Source: Kingella oralis (GTDB lineage Bacteria > Pseudomonadota > Gammaproteobacteria > Burkholderiales > Neisseriaceae). From it: a DNA stretch of 5,405 bases. Positions within the stretch are counted from its first letter, which is position 1; every line of letters begins with the position of its first letter. Shown here in pieces: positions 4,627 through 5,405 of this stretch. The notes beneath the pieces are model-generated. The model was not told where the DNA came from. It searched no databases and saw only the letters and a program-made list of their open reading frames with translations. The stretch spans positions 1 to 5,405 of the forward strand of contig CAJPSG010000099.1 in the NCBI GenBank assembly GCA_905373195.1, written 5' to 3'. The translations under genes were made by a program, and so were the position numbers.

Positions 4627-5382
4627 TAACGGGGGCGACGGCGGTTTCGCTGGTGTTTGCGGCGTGCAAAGTGGCATGGGCGCGGTTGATTTGCTGGATG
4701 ATGCGTAGCAGGAGCAAGGCGCAGGTAATCTGGCAAACGCTGCTGAATATGATGGCTGTATTTGCCACAATGCTGGTGTTAAGTGCGTTAAGCAATTCTG
4801 GCGCAATGATAGTGATAAAGCTAGTAATAGAAGCTCCTTGCGCGCCATGTATCGCATAGAACAAGGCGATTTGCCCACCTCTATCCGACCGATTAAAAAT
4901 GTTACCCACCAGCAGGGCAACAAGGCGGGTGCACAGTTGTGTTGAGCGCGTTTCAGGCTGCCTTGATAAAGCTGGTTCATGGCGATATAGGGCGCAACCA
5001 AATTTAAAAATGGCACAAAAAATCCACCCAATGCCCATGCGGGCGAAAAGAGCAAATTGGGGATGTGGAATGATTGCGCATTAGAATGGGCGCGAACAAT
5101 CCAGCAGCCAATGAAAATGGCAGCAAGCAGGTACACGCCCTTATCAACATAATCCAATATGATTGAGGATGTTACGATTGCCATGAAATCTACATTGAGT
5201 TCGGTTAGCTGTTGATTGTTTTCTAGCGCGGCTTTAACGGGCTGCAAAACAGAAATAAATGTAAATAACGCAAATGAAGCAAATGCAATGATGCTGGCTT
5301 GAACCAGCACAAACAGCCACACCACGCCTGCAATCCATTTGTTTAACCCCGCTGCCGATTGGTAGGTATAAGTTCGTTTCAT
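4616..5382 (-). pseudogene. DUF4328-type multi-pass membrane protein, frameshifted
   Basis: The start ATG at 5382 has GGA 7 nt upstream and opens a frame with a long hydrophobic stretch (about 17-44) and a second near 82-96. The DUF4328-like block SPAWALGGFFVPFLNLVAPY (113-132) continues to LLPCWWVTF (154-162). Beyond residue 163 the frame becomes Ser/Pro/Leu-rich nonsense down to 4576. The -1 frame, in contrast, continues sensibly with NRSDRGGQIALF, a hydrophobic segment and LLLLRIIQQINRAH, ending at TGA 4618-4616. The break lies at a run of five T on the minus strand (4899-4895). One extra T there restores a protein of about 255 residues. The cause could be a real mutation, phase variation, programmed slippage or a sequencing error. 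DUF4328 proteins are of unknown function. Residues 141-144 (GSLK) come from an in-frame DUS. Confidence 0.8.
4952..4963 (-). repeat. DNA uptake sequence within coding sequence
   Basis: An exact AGGCAGCCTGAA on the minus strand, read in frame as part of Gly-Ser-Leu-Lys at residues 141-144 of the DUF4328 protein. It lies about 50 nt before the frame break. Confidence 0.85.
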
Positions 5383-5405
5383 TGGTTTTCCTTTTTGGGT
5401 AGTGT

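Noticed and set aside
4576..4893. C-terminal part of the uninterrupted 268-codon frame (after residue 163)
   Set aside because: The tail is Ser/Pro/Leu-rich, lacks any membrane-protein pattern and overlaps the start of the next gene. The -1 frame carries the plausible continuation, so the tail is treated as out-of-frame translation.

Overview
The window looks like chromosomal DNA from a member of the Neisseriaceae, most likely Kingella or a close relative. The main evidence is the 12-mer AGGCAGCCTGAA, the Kingella-type ('AG-kingDUS') dialect of the neisserial DNA uptake sequence (DUS). It occurs 12 times exactly (3 on +, 9 on -), with five more copies carrying one or two mismatches, so about one per 320 bases. 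The first gene also closely resembles, from memory, the cystine-binding lipoprotein of pathogenic Neisseria. No plasmid, phage, CRISPR, IS transposase or RNA gene was seen.

Layout: (1) 1-183 is a leader with a DUS and a possible promoter. (2) 184-1038 (+) encodes a lipoprotein amino-acid (probably cystine) ABC-transporter binding protein, closed by a good rho-independent terminator at 1059-1086. (3) 1087-1401 is non-coding and full of DUS copies and hairpins; it also holds a diverged copy of a dispersed repeat. (4) 1402-1719 (-) encodes a small secreted four-cysteine protein with its own promoter and a terminator built from two DUS arms. (5) 1720-2033 is DUS-rich intergenic DNA. (6) 3900-2034 (-) is an overlapping pair, MoxR-type AAA+ ATPase then DUF58 membrane protein. 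(7) 3901-4086 holds a short element with imperfect inverted-repeat ends. (8) 5382-4087 (-) is a compact run of membrane-protein genes: a frameshifted DUF4328 gene, then two overlapping small ORFs that may be the halves of one broken gene.

How they fit: the binding protein stands alone without permease or ATPase, so it must work with transporter parts encoded elsewhere. MoxR and DUF58 are a classic chaperone/partner pair; the transglutaminase-type third gene often found with them does not follow here. In the DUF4328 cluster the DUS is part of the genes: two DUS copies supply the stop codons (both proteins end Lys-Ala-Ala), and one of them sits 2 nt before the next start.

I found no convincing new multi-gene system. 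The most interesting points are the two successive -1 frame breaks in the DUF4328 cluster, the use of DUS as stop codons, terminator arms and in-frame coding sequence, a DUS reading as two different dialects on opposite strands, and a small inverted-repeat element with a diverged second copy.
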